Below are positions 20,086 to 29,579 of a DNA stretch of 32,489 nucleotides, piece after piece. The position numbers were made by a program, and so were the translations under genes. The stretch lies in NCBI GenBank assembly GCA_018398765.1, contig JAHBMJ010001277.1:1-32489 (forward strand), given 5' to 3'. The stretch is from Chromera velia (Eukaryota > Sar > Chromeraceae). The notes under the pieces are model-generated. The model was not told the origin of the DNA. It did no database searches and saw only the letters and a program-made list of their open reading frames with translations. Each line of letters opens with the position of its first letter. Position 1 is the stretch's first letter.

Positions 20086-20616
20086 AAAAGTTAGCTCTTA
20101 AATTTTATGTTTAAAAAATGGAAAAATATTACTTTGATTTTTTGGTGAGGTTTTTAAAGTGTAAAGTAACATAACTTTTGAGATGCCCCCCCTTCAAAGT
20201 AGTTTTTTAAATATTTAATACTTGATGATTTTTTATTTTGTTTGTTTTTCCAATTTTTTGTTTGTTTTTAATGTTTTGCGCCTAGTTTAGGGTTGGTAAA
20301 TGCCATCAGTGCCGAATGTTGACATTTGCAAGACCTCTAGTGCCAACATCGGCATTTGAAACGGCATTTTGTAGCCAAAGTAGCACTTAGGGGGGAAACC
20401 GCATTTAAGATCCATTCTTAACATGTCCGCCTCTCTCTTACTCTTCCTTCATCTACGTATTTTAGTGTGCAATATAAAGATATCAATGGATCAGATGCGC
20501 AAAAAGCGTTTATTTTCGTGCGCGTGTGCATTTTTTGTATGCATGCAGTTAATTGGTATTAAATTTGTGAAGAAAGTTAAAACTAAAAGTCAAAAGAAAG
20601 TCATTGGTTTGATTAT
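20086..20616. other. AT-rich spacer, no gene recognised
   Basis: T-rich DNA to about 20280, then a segment with short imperfect inverted words (AATGCCATCAGTGCCGAATG and GTGCCAACATCGGCATT, 20300-20360). A short open frame (20423-20653) has no known motif. Confidence 0.5.
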
Positions 20617-20797
20617 ATCTATGAGTTGGCTTGCCAGTGCTATGTCAAAATAGTGAAAATAGTAAAAATAGTGACTATTTTTACTATTCGCTACGTTGAA
20701 TAGTAAAATAGTTCATAATAGTTAGCTATTTTTACTATTTTAATAGCAATTAAAACAGTAAAAATAGCTAATCATTTTCTAACTATTTTACTATATA

Positions 20798-20802
20798 TGT
20801 AA
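20798..20802. repeat. target-site duplication TGTAA, left
   Basis: TGTAA directly precedes the 5' LTR and is repeated exactly after the 3' LTR at 26605-26609. Five bases is the usual length for Ty1/copia integrases. Confidence 0.85.
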
Positions 20803-21023
20803 AATCAGAACGGCGCAATGCGCGCGCGAATATTTACAAACGTGCAGAAATAAAATGCATGCATGCAAAAGCATGTTTGAGGCAATTCAAATTGACGTTC
20901 ATGCATTCGTAGTCAATGCAAGGCACAAAAGCAGACAAAGACTACTCTGGGCAACTGCCAGAGGTTTTGCATAAGAAGTAGATCTTCATGTCGATCATGT
21001 CTAGAATGCTAGCTCTTTCTGCT
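20803..21023 (+). repeat. copia 5' LTR
   Basis: 221 bp, identical in length to the 3' LTR with nine differences, all transitions, four of them at CpG positions. It is followed at once by GGTGCTCTCTGC. TGGTGCTCTCTGC, which overlaps the LTR end by one base, may be the primer-binding site, but the tRNA was not identified. Confidence 0.93.
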
Positions 21024-21168
21024 GGTGCTCTCTGCATGCGGGCAAAGACCTGTCCCGTGTTCTCTTGTCCAAAGACTTGACCGATAGAGAGCTCAGTCTG
21101 CTTCCCTCTCTCTGTCGCTGCTAACCTTCGGCTTGTGAGTCTGGGTTTCTCTCTGTGCTGCCAGAGGG

Positions 21169-22215
21169 ATGACAGACGAAACAGGTTCCCGTCTTTACTT
21201 CCCGGTTCTGGGAGTAAAGGACAGTTTCAAAGGTTTTAAGCTGCACTGCACCGCCATCTGCAAGGGTGACCCCGCTTTCAAGAAGCTGAGCAAGGATGAG
21301 CAGCTGTTAAAAGTCGTGACAGCCCTCTTCTGATTAGCAAAGGGGCATCCAGACTGCGGAGAGCAGGTGATCTCCTTGTTCAAGAAGGTAGATGCTCCTG
21401 AGTTCTCAAATGGGAACACCTCCGCCCCAGACACGAACTGGGACAAGTTCTGTACGACCATGTGGGAGACTATCAGGATCCCGCTAGAAAAGAAGGACAG
21501 AGAGAAGAAAGAGGCAGTGAAGGCAGAGTACACGGAGTTCTCGAAGTCGCTCGTGTTCGACCGCATTTCCAAGTGGACTGTGAAGTGGGGGTTGATAGAG
21601 CAAAGGGCAGCCGAAGTAGGAGTAATGATCACAGATGAGGACAAGGCCACGCACCTTCTGAAGTCTATCTCCCGGCACTCGCCGTCCCTTCACGCCATTT
21701 TGAAGGTGACGATGGATGCAGCTGACCAAGAGGATCCAAAAAAGATCCTTGACAAACTGAAAGGCCTTCAGGAAACGCGGGAGAGAGATTCGTGGTCCTT
21801 GGTCGGTGATGCTTTCAGTGGGGGAGGTGGCAGCGCCTTACCTACACAAACAGTAGCTAAGGGTCCAAAGGTAAAGGAAGAGTTTGCCGGTCTCGTTTCT
21901 GTCGTGTAGCAGACGGTGTAAGAGCAGCTCCGTCTGGCAGGTTTCGTTGGCCCTGGAAATGTTCCTGCCCGGTCTTCAAACGGAAAGGGGGGAAAGGGGC
22001 AAAGCAGGGGAAGGAACCAAGGCGGCAGAGGGGGCTCTAGCGGCGCAGAGGGTGTACAGGGAGGTCCTCCCAATCATGGAGGAGGTTCCCGCGATGCTTA
22101 TCCCAGATGTGCATGCCCTGGTGGTCACGATGCGGGCTTCCCATACCCTGCACTCGGACGCACCTGTGGCTACAAACCCTGTGGTAGAAAGGGGCACGAT
22201 GCAGTCGCGTGCAGG
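21169..22215 (+). pseudogene. copia gag with RGG-like and zinc-knuckle region, three in-frame stops
   Basis: The ATG at 21169 opens a gag-like capsid region. It contains a helical stretch (KKDREKKEAVKAEYTEF), then LIEQRAAEVGVMITDEDKA and HLLKSISRHSPSLHAILK, resembling the UBN2-type gag of copia elements. After it comes a Gly/Arg-rich stretch and a Cys/His cluster ending CGYKPCGRKGHDAVAC, close to a CCHC knuckle but with C-x4-C spacing. Stops at 21331-21333 (TGA), 21907-21909 (TAG) and 21919-21921 (TAA) interrupt it. The frame runs on into the protease-integrase segment. Confidence 0.8.
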
Positions 22216-23880
22216 ATGAGAAAGAGGGATAAAGAAAACAAGCAGCCGGGGAAGAGCGGACCGAGAGGGCCCCAAGGGTATGCAGGCCAGGTTGGAGGGG
22301 GAAAGGAGTCATCCGAGCAAGGAATCCGTGTACGTGACAGGATCACGGTCACGGACATGGCGTTTCTCTCCGTTGGTGCATGCACGGGACAGACGAAACA
22401 TCCATCTCCTCCGATCGACAAGTTTGTGGCCGATACAGGTGCTACAGACAACATAGGCTCCACCCGTATGTTCGGACAGTATGTGATTGCGCATAAGCCG
22501 TCCACCCGAGATTTCGGACAGGCCCACGGAGACGCCCCTGCTGTGCAAACCGAAATGGAGTGCATAGTTGCCCTCTCAGTGACACTTCTGGAGGGGGAGC
22601 CAGACAACTGGCAGCAACGCACAGACGAGCCACTTGTAATCCGCATATGGCTGTCTGAAGATGACTCCGTCTATTCCCTTCTATCCCCCGAAATGATAAA
22701 CAACGACAAAGCCGATGCAGTCAACTCCCACTGCATGTTTGAGGACATTTGGGGGAGAAGGAAGAAAGTCAAAATTGACTACCCCAGGGGGGATGACAAA
22801 TTCGCTGTTCCCATGGTGCAGTTGCACCCCGAACGATTTCAGCATTTGGAGTTGGGAGGGGCACATGGACTGGCAGCAGCCGTGTCTGCAAGTAGACACA
22901 GCCAGCGACTGAAGGAAGCCGACGAGGAGACGTGCATGACTTGGCACAGAAGACTTATGCACCAAGGTAAGGAGAGGTTAGAAGAGACCCTAAAAGAAGA
23001 AGGTCTTCGCATGAGTCATGCAGCGTGGCAAAAAGTCTATGCTGACTGTCGTGTCTGTGAAAGGAGAAATGCAATCTTTCCGTCTCTCCATGCAGTTCCC
23101 GACCGCCGATCGCGAGTCACTCGGTTCGGACAGGTTGTCTACTGGGACCACTGGTTCATTAATGACAGTGGTGGCGTGGGAGGGAGGGGTGAGTACGCAG
23201 TCTCCTTCATGCTCAACTACTACACCGGCAAATGGGACATGATGGCAGGTGCCAACCGCAAGGTGGAAGGCGACCTGGGCGCACACTTGCTCAGATGGAA
23301 GGCACGCTACGGCAGCTTTCCCGAGTCCATTGAGGCAGACAAGGCGCAGGAGCTGTGGGCAGTGGGGAGGAAATGGCACATTGCTATGGTGCCAGCGCCA
23401 CCGTACTGTTATGGTCCACACGGGACGATTGACACCGCTACCCGCACAGCTCAAGTTCTAGTGCAGACTGCACTGGAAGAGCTGAACCTGCCGAAGGTCT
23501 TGTATAAGCATGTGCTCGACGGCATTTGTGAGACCTGGAACAAGACCTACAACAAACAGATTGGTATGACTCCGGCAGAGAAACATTTGGGCTTCCCACC
23601 TGTGCGGACGTTCATGTTTGGAGATCAGGTTGTGGTGAAAATGAATGAGAAGAGCCTGGAGCTGGCAGGGGTGGAGGTCACATATCTCCACAAAGAAAAT
23701 TCTCATCTTGCCACTGTTCTCCGCAGAGCACCCGTCTTGGGTAAGGGCACAGAGACCCACACTGTGCTTGAAGTCTACCCAGCATGGCTGAAGCCGGTCA
23801 GGCGAGGCCTGAACAAGTCATGGCTGGGGCGCCGACAAAAGTGGGAGGTCCTAGAGGCTCATCACTGGTCGGACATCTAA
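22216..23880 (+). pseudogene. copia protease and integrase segment
   Basis: 554 codons open, same frame as gag. The aspartic protease motif FVADTGATDNIGS has its DTG at 22432-22440. The integrase zinc-binding HHCC is WHRRLMH (22942-22962) with CRVC (23047-23058). The catalytic core follows with YWDHWF (first Asp), IEADKAQE (second) and GTIDTATRT, where the usual Glu is Asp. The C-terminal GKG/GDQVVVK-type domain ends at TAA 23878-23880, after which the same frame continues. In an active element this would be cut out of one polyprotein. Confidence 0.88.
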
Positions 23881-24672
23881 GCACAGAAGCAGCAGCAGGC
23901 ACCACCCGTGCTCCACGGTCCGTCCCTGTCCCCTGTGTCCGTGTTTCCGATTCCTTCTCAGTCCAGACCGCAAGAGGTCGGGGGTGCCGCCGCGCATGGC
24001 CCGGGTGTTACGGGGTTGGAAGTCCGAGGAATGGTTGAGGGAGACGGCAATGGAGAAGGGGTGGAGGCGCGGAAGTACAGCGGTATCTGGGCTCAAACAG
24101 GCAGAGGGGGGGCATTGCAGCCTTTCATTGTCCGACAAGAAAACAGCAGAAGCGTGCAGGTCAATGAAATCGACCAGACGCCAGCTGGAGAAGCTAGAGT
24201 CGGGGGTATGCGTCACAACAACATCAACCACCGACTCGTTGTCTCCCGCTTTCAGTGGTCCGAGGGACAGCCCTTTCTATCTGCTCCGGAGACGGCCAAC
24301 GCAGCCGTGTCTCCCGTTATCTCTCCCGAGGCCGTGCCTACGGTCGTCCCTCCATCCGCCTCTGCAGACGCGGCTGCTCAGCCGTCGGGGGTGAATCAAG
24401 AAGAAGAGGAGTGGGGGAGAGTGAAGGAGGAACTGTTTGGAGATAGAGCTTTGGAGATGAAAGCAAAGGAAGGGCAGGTTCAAGAGGAAGGTGGTGCCAT
24501 GCTGATTGCAAAGCAGAGGCAGCCTACCTTGCCTCAAACGCAATCCAATCGTCCGTCTCCTCCCACAAAGATCCCATACAGCCGCCGCATGCTGCAGTGG
24601 GACTATGACGTCCGTAGATACTCAGAGGAATTTGAGGGAGACGCTCCGTTTCTTGCTCTGGCTAGCTTCTGA
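23881..24672 (+). pseudogene. copia polyprotein linker between integrase and RT
   Basis: Same frame as the neighbours, open from 23881 to TGA 24670-24672. It is Pro/Gly/Ala-rich and weakly conserved (SPEAVPTVVPPSASADAAA), as the integrase-RT linker usually is in copia. Near the end, SRRMLQWDYDVRRYSEEF begins the region before RT. Confidence 0.7.
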
Positions 24673-26295
24673 AAGGGAGCAACTATGCTTCCTGCCAGCA
24701 GAGAGGAGATCGCGAGAGGGGAATTTTGGGAGGCTGATGTCAAAGAGTGGGCAGCCATCCTTCACATGAAGATGATCGGAAAGCGCCGCTCACACCTTGA
24801 GCTCGCTGCCGTGCTCAACATGGGTTTTGCCAGAAACCACAAAGAAGATTTGAACAAGGGATCCGGGGGGAGAAAGAAGAAGACGCGCATTTATGTCGCA
24901 GGGTACGATGACCTGAGGAAGGTGGACACATTCAGTGGCACTCCCAACCGCGACTGCTTTCTTCTCACCCTCCTGTATGTTGCTACTCGGGGGTTTGAGG
25001 TGGAGTTGGTGGATATCAAGAATGCATTCCTCCAGTCCCCCGATGACCACATAGAGCGCGTGGGGGTGCGCATCCCGAAGAGCATTCCCACCATGCCTGC
25101 ACAGAAGCCTTCTTTTCTCACTGAGTACAGCGATGCCGAGTGGGGAGAGATAAGGAAAGAGGCAGAGAGAGTGGTCCCAGGTCAGATCTACGAACTCAGC
25201 AATGCTCTCTACGGCACCCCTGCAGCACCTGCACTGTGGGAGAAGGAATTGAGGAGGGGGCAGGAGGAGCTAGGGTTTGTTCCTGTTGAGCAGTCAATCG
25301 CAGTCAGAAGGGAGGTGGAAGACGAACCCGCACAGGATGTGCAAGCTACGCATGTGAACGACATTTTCGGGGCAGGGGAGAGAACGGAGGAGGCGTTCGA
25401 TGTGTTGGGGGAGAGATTCAAGATCGGTTCCCGAACAAAAGTGAATGTGGGATCCAAGGCAAAGTACATTGGGATGGATATGTACCGTCCCGATGCACAT
25501 ACCTTCGAACTCACGTCCAAGAGTTACCTCGAAGGCATTGACGTCGATGCAATCCCGGGGAAACTGAAGAAATCCTTGTCTGAAAAATACGTCGCTCCGG
25601 CCGAGGAGCAAGATATGGACATGTCCCAACAGGGGGTCTATCAGGAGGTAAATGGTGTGTTGGGGTGGGCTGTTCATCTCAACTGGAGGAGAGCACTCTG
25701 GTTTTCCCTCCTGAGCAAAGCAACCACCAAACCTACCGCCCGCCATCTCTCAGCAGTCAAGACAGCCATACACGGGTTGAAAACCCACAGAGAGCCCCTT
25801 GTCCTTCATGGCTTGAAGGGAAGAGAACTCCATCTCGCCGGCTGTTCCGATGCTATGTGGAACCGCCCGAAGTACGAAGGCAGGCAGGGGGACATAATGA
25901 TGCTCAATGATGAGTCGTGGGACCTAGAACGAGATGGGCCCAAGAATGTCATCTCGTAGGACCTCTCCAAGGACAAAAGCAAGCATAGCTCATCATTAAT
26001 TGGTGAGTTGATTGCCGTCTGTCGTCTGATCAAACGCATTCCAAGGTGTGCACGATTCATTCAAAAGTTATAGGGGAGAGATCCAATCATTTCGATCTTT
26101 GTCGACAACGGGGCACTACATGATTAGGTCAGATCAGAGATTTTGGACACAGACACCAAGTATCAGGGGATGCTCGATTACGTCCTTCAGCAGATCCAGA
26201 AGTGGGGGGTGCGTATGCAGTGGATCACAAGACGTGCACAGCCGGCAAATTGTCTGTGCAAACCCATCTGGTTCACGAAATCAATCTACAAATGA
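24673..26295 (+). pseudogene. copia reverse transcriptase and RNase H, broken by stops, catalytic VDD read as VND
   Basis: RT landmarks: KVDTFSGTPNRDCFLLTL, the first catalytic Asp in LVDIKNAFLQSP (25012-25014), ELSNALYGTPAAPALW, and the normally VDD motif as HVNDIFGAG (AAC at 25357-25359). Then come KAKYIGMDMY, AVHLNWRRALW and RNase H with GCSDAMW, LIGELIAVC and FVDNGAL. Stops at 25957 (TAG), 26071 (TAG) and 26125 (TAG) fall inside RNase H; TGA 26293-26295 may be the natural end. The first of these sits where copia RNase H normally has Trp, so it is probably TGG to TAG. Confidence 0.9.
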
Positions 26296-26375
26296 AACAA
26301 CTCGCAGTTTCGCTCGATTCATGCAGTATCGATCAAGCCTGTGATCTATCAAAAGATTCACTTGCTTACCTGCTC

Positions 26376-26383
26376 GAGGGGTG
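26376..26383 (+). promoter_or_regulatory. probable polypurine tract (GAGGGGTG)
   Basis: A short G-rich purine run immediately before the 3' LTR, where plus-strand priming would start. It is short and contains one T. Confidence 0.4.
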
Positions 26384-26604
26384 AATCAGAACGGCGCAAT
26401 GCGCGCGCGAATATTTGCAAACGTGCAGAAATAAAATGCATGCATGTAAAAGCATGTTTGAGGCAATTCAAATTGACGTTCATGCATTCATAGTCAATGC
26501 AAGACACAAAAGTAGACAAAGACTACTCTGGGCAACTGCCAGAGGTTTCGCGTAAGAAGTAGATCTTCATGTCGATCATGTCTAGAGCGCTAGCTCTTTC
26601 TGCT
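26384..26604 (+). repeat. copia 3' LTR
   Basis: Matches 20803-21023 without gaps; nine transitions. It keeps more CpG than the 5' copy (for example TTTCGCGTAAG against TTTTGCATAAG). Confidence 0.93.
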
Positions 26605-26609
26605 TGTAA
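26605..26609. repeat. target-site duplication TGTAA, right
   Basis: Exact copy of 20798-20802, directly after the 3' LTR. Confidence 0.85.
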
Positions 26610-26757
26610 TGTAGAAAATAGTAAAAAAGTAACTATTTGAACTATTTTTACTATTTTTTCCAACTATTTTTACTCTTTTAAATAGCTTGCCAACTCATAG
26701 ATGTATGGTTTGATCTAGTTTTGCAACTTTGGTATACTTTCGTCAAAGATTGATACT

Positions 26758-28001
26758 TAGGGATAGCTATCGTATCATATTGGTATTGAATCGGTATCGT
26801 ATCGGAATTTAAGGTTCCAAAAAAAGGGGGTATCGTCGATAATTGCGATACTAATATAATTTGTTTTGCATACAAGGCTAAAATTTAGTGCAAACGGTAT
26901 TATTCGTAAAACTGTAAACTTTTTATAAAAATCTCATATTTTTAAAGAGTCAACTTTACGTAGAAAATGGGCTCTAAAACGTTCAAAAGGCCAAACTATA
27001 AGTTTTAAGGGGGCTTTGCCCCCCTAACCCCCCCCTTAAAGAGAGTCAACACATCATGAGGTTGAGAATGACTTCATCAACACGTCGTTCCTGGAAATCT
27101 CATGCCAGATACAAACTGTTAGACTCGATTTTATTCTGATGTGTGTGCCAAAATCACCTAAATGCAAGTGAATGTATATAAAATTTACAGATAATTTACA
27201 GCAAAATGCAGACATCCATATGCTATTCTGCACTCACGAAGGAACTATGTAGATTTGCAGCACAAAGAAGTAACCTCACTCGTGACTAACCTTTCCGAAT
27301 CTCAATTCCTCCATGTTGACATCTTGGTCGATCCGGTTACTCCTGAAGCTCTAAGATGGCACAAAAAGAGGAGACAACACTGTGGAAAGACGATTCTTAG
27401 ACTACTGTCCTTGGGCTGTAACATAACAGTTTGGACGTTGGCCAGTGAGCCAACTCCGATAGGGCAATAACGGGTCAAGCAACTCTGCATACTGAGGAGA
27501 CGAAATTTTTATCCGCCTGACGTTAATAATATCGAATAATATCTCCACACCTTAGCTTGTCTTTTCCCCTTCTGGCTGTTATGATGTTTTGATTGTCTAG
27601 AAGCGGTTTTGTTCAGAAAATGGAAATGATAAAGCTCTGTTAGATCGGATACAGTGTACATGCAGTCTTGTCTTGAAGCCAAGCCGGACTGTTCTGGCCG
27701 CTGAGGCTGAATTCAGTGCAAGTAGCATTCATCCATGCATGGAGCCGGTTGGGGACGGTATATGTGTTACGGGGCCCGGCAGCGCCCGTGGTCTTTGAGC
27801 TCCAAAGCCGGGCCCGGCGTGCGCCTTACCACATATTAGCCTAGCTAGTCCTTCATAAGCTCTAAGCAGGCCAACACTAACCGATACTTAGCCACTCGAG
27901 AAAGAACCGATAGTCAACTAGGATAGTCGATACTTCGATACCGATACTGATACGATACGCTAGTATGATACGATATGATATCGATACGATAGCTATCCCT
28001 A
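26758..28001. mobile_element. 1.24-kb non-autonomous DNA transposon with 19-bp perfect terminal inverted repeats
   Basis: TAGGGATAGCTATCGTATC at 26758-26776 is mirrored exactly at 27983-28001. Both ends carry subterminal runs of GATAC/GTATC words (26770-26860 and 27925-27990). The outermost bases are TA on both sides, so a TA target duplication is possible. The interior has no recognisable transposase; one short open frame (27255-27470) has no motif. A GGGGGC-TTT-GCCCCC hairpin lies near 27008 and a second GC-rich hairpin at 27772-27815. Confidence 0.65.
27772..27815. other. GC-rich two-step hairpin
   Basis: GGGCCCGGC (27772-27780) pairs with GCCGGGCCC (27807-27815). Inside the loop, CTTTG (27793-27797) pairs with CAAAG (27803-27807). 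It stands out in an AT-rich region; function unknown. Confidence 0.6.
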
Positions 28002-28061
28002 TTAACACTGTTGGTCTAGGCAAACTATAAAATGTTGGCACTGTATTGAAACATAAATGTT

Positions 28062-28375
28062 GTGAAGCAATAGCTAGTGAGCGTCAGAGCAACTCAATGC
28101 TAGGCTATAGCTTCATCTAGATATGATCTCGATCTCGTGGCCTCATCGACAAAAGGAGTGTCAGTGTACGGTCTCGCTGCTTAGCCTCTAGATAGATCAG
28201 TTTGATGCAGTACTTTCTGCTTGATTGCATTTGTATATACTCTATCGATCCGACGTACGTGCTGCATGCATGTGCATACCTTTTCGCATCACCTGCACTC
28301 GCTTTGCGCACAGGCCGTGAAGTTTCGACTTGGCACGGATTGACTTGACTTTGTAACGGTTGGTGCCACTTTACG
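28062..28375 (+). repeat. dispersed repeat, copy 1
   Basis: About 314 bp sharing AGCTAGTGAGCGTCAGA, TGCTAGGCTATAGCTTCA and GGATTGACTTGACTTTG with copy 2, in the same order and orientation. Differences are mostly transitions. No tRNA-type A or B box was found, so it is not an obvious SINE. Confidence 0.85.
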
Positions 28376-28988
28376 GTTATTCCCTTCTTTATGAGCGGTA
28401 GCGGATAGAAAAGAACCCATAAACGTGTTGTTGGTCGAGAAACTCCACGTGCCAGTTTTGCTCTAAGTCTTGCTACTTACGTCCCATCATGTCCCATCCT
28501 CTGCTTCTTAGTTAAACTTTTTGAAAAGAGACGAGAATCTGTCTTAGAGCGAAGATGACAGATCGGAAGAGAGCGCCCAACTCTTGCGTGAAAGTCGGCG
28601 CGAAAGCCTGGCTCCGGGTGAAGAGGCTCAGACAAAGCTGCACAGATGAGGCTGCTTGGAGTACGTTCCATTCGGCATATAGGCCTGCCACTTCCACAAA
28701 GAAGGGAAGTGCTCCCAGAGCAAAGGGAGGCAAAATGCTCTGAGGGAACGGAGATATTCGGAAGTGGTTCTCATCCTTACAGATGAAATACATAATCGTT
28801 AGTACCGGTGACGGCCGGAATATGAAGCACCAAGATGAGGTCATGACTAGGGTCGTGACTATAAGAGACAGAAAGAGCAGCTGCCTCTGTCCCTTCTGCT
28901 AAGTTGCTGATCAAGATTCTTTTATATTGGGAAAGCAAGTGAGAAAGAGTGAATGAGGCCGCCCGGTCGTCCCGGGAGCTGGCACCAC
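28376..28988. other. spacer between the two repeat copies, no gene assigned
   Basis: A 62-codon open frame (28555-28743) begins ATGACAGA, the same eight bases as the start of the LINE-B ORF1. It is basic (KRAPNSCVKVGAKAWLRVKR) and has no known motif. It could be a remnant of another element's 5' end or chance. Confidence 0.4.
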
Positions 28989-29307
28989 GTGAAACAACAG
29001 CTAGTGAGCGTCAGAACGCCTCAATGCTAGGCTATAGCTTCACCTATATTTGATCTCGATCTCATGGCCTCATCGATAGAAGGAGTGTCAATGTACGGTC
29101 TCGCTGCTTAGCCTCTAGATAGGCCAGTTTTAGGCCAGTTTAATGCAGTACTTTCTGCTTGATTGCATTTGTGCATGCTCTATCAATCGGACGTGCGTGC
29201 TACATGTATGTGCATGCCTTTTCACGTTACCTGCGCTCGCTTTGCGTGCAGGCCGTGAAGCTTCGACTTAGCACGGATTGACTTGACTTTGTTGGTGCCA
29301 CTTTACG
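28989..29307 (+). repeat. dispersed repeat, copy 2, just upstream of LINE-B
   Basis: About 319 bp matching copy 1, with a small internal duplication of GGCCAGTTT. It ends 272 bases before the LINE-B ORF1 start, so it may be part of that element's 5' UTR. The tail GGTGCCACTTTACGA is repeated once more right after it. Confidence 0.85.
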
Positions 29308-29579
29308 ACATTTTGGTGCCACTTTACGAATGTCGTTGTCGATCAGTGCCGTTTACACGTTTAGTAGTGTCGATAACGACAGTATTACGACACTATAGGC
29401 TCCGCACTACATTAAAAAAAAATAACTGCAAGCTGTCTTCTGTCTTCTGCAAGCTGCGCTCTCAGAGCGAATTGAAACGAAAGCTTCCCGAGAAGAAAAG
29501 GTGAAGAGACGGCAAAGTTTTGGGCACACGTGCAACAGTCAAAACTCCTTAGCCGTCTCACTTTTTCTTTGTGGTCAGA

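Larger units (their letters stand above)
20803..26604 (+). mobile_element. complete Ty1/copia LTR retrotransposon, inactivated by stop codons
   Basis: 221-bp LTRs (20803-21023 and 26384-26604) and TGTAA target duplications bound an internal region with gag, zinc-knuckle, protease, integrase, RT and RNase H in copia order. All of these are in one frame from the ATG at 21169 to 26295. Eight internal stops interrupt it: 21331 TGA, 21907 TAG, 21919 TAA, 23878 TAA, 24670 TGA, 25957 TAG, 26071 TAG and 26125 TAG. No frameshift is visible. The LTR ends are AATCAG and TCTGCT, not TG...CA. Confidence 0.92.
20617..26702. mobile_element. small palindromic (MITE-like) element split by the copia insertion
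   Basis: ATCTATGAGTTGGC at 20617-20630 is matched by its exact reverse complement at 26689-26702. Between each end and the copia element lie runs of the word TAGTAAAAATAGT and its complement (20645-20797 and 26610-26685). Without the 5.8-kb insert the element is about 280 bp and largely self-complementary. Confidence 0.6.

Noticed and set aside
17978-26295. Reassigned stop codons (TAG, TGA or TAA read as sense) in the host
   Set aside because: The P5CDH gene ends at a TGA exactly where the family ends, and all three stops occur inside the elements; mutation is simpler.
28062-28375. SINE interpretation of the dispersed repeat
   Set aside because: No A-box or B-box promoter and no simple-repeat tail were found.
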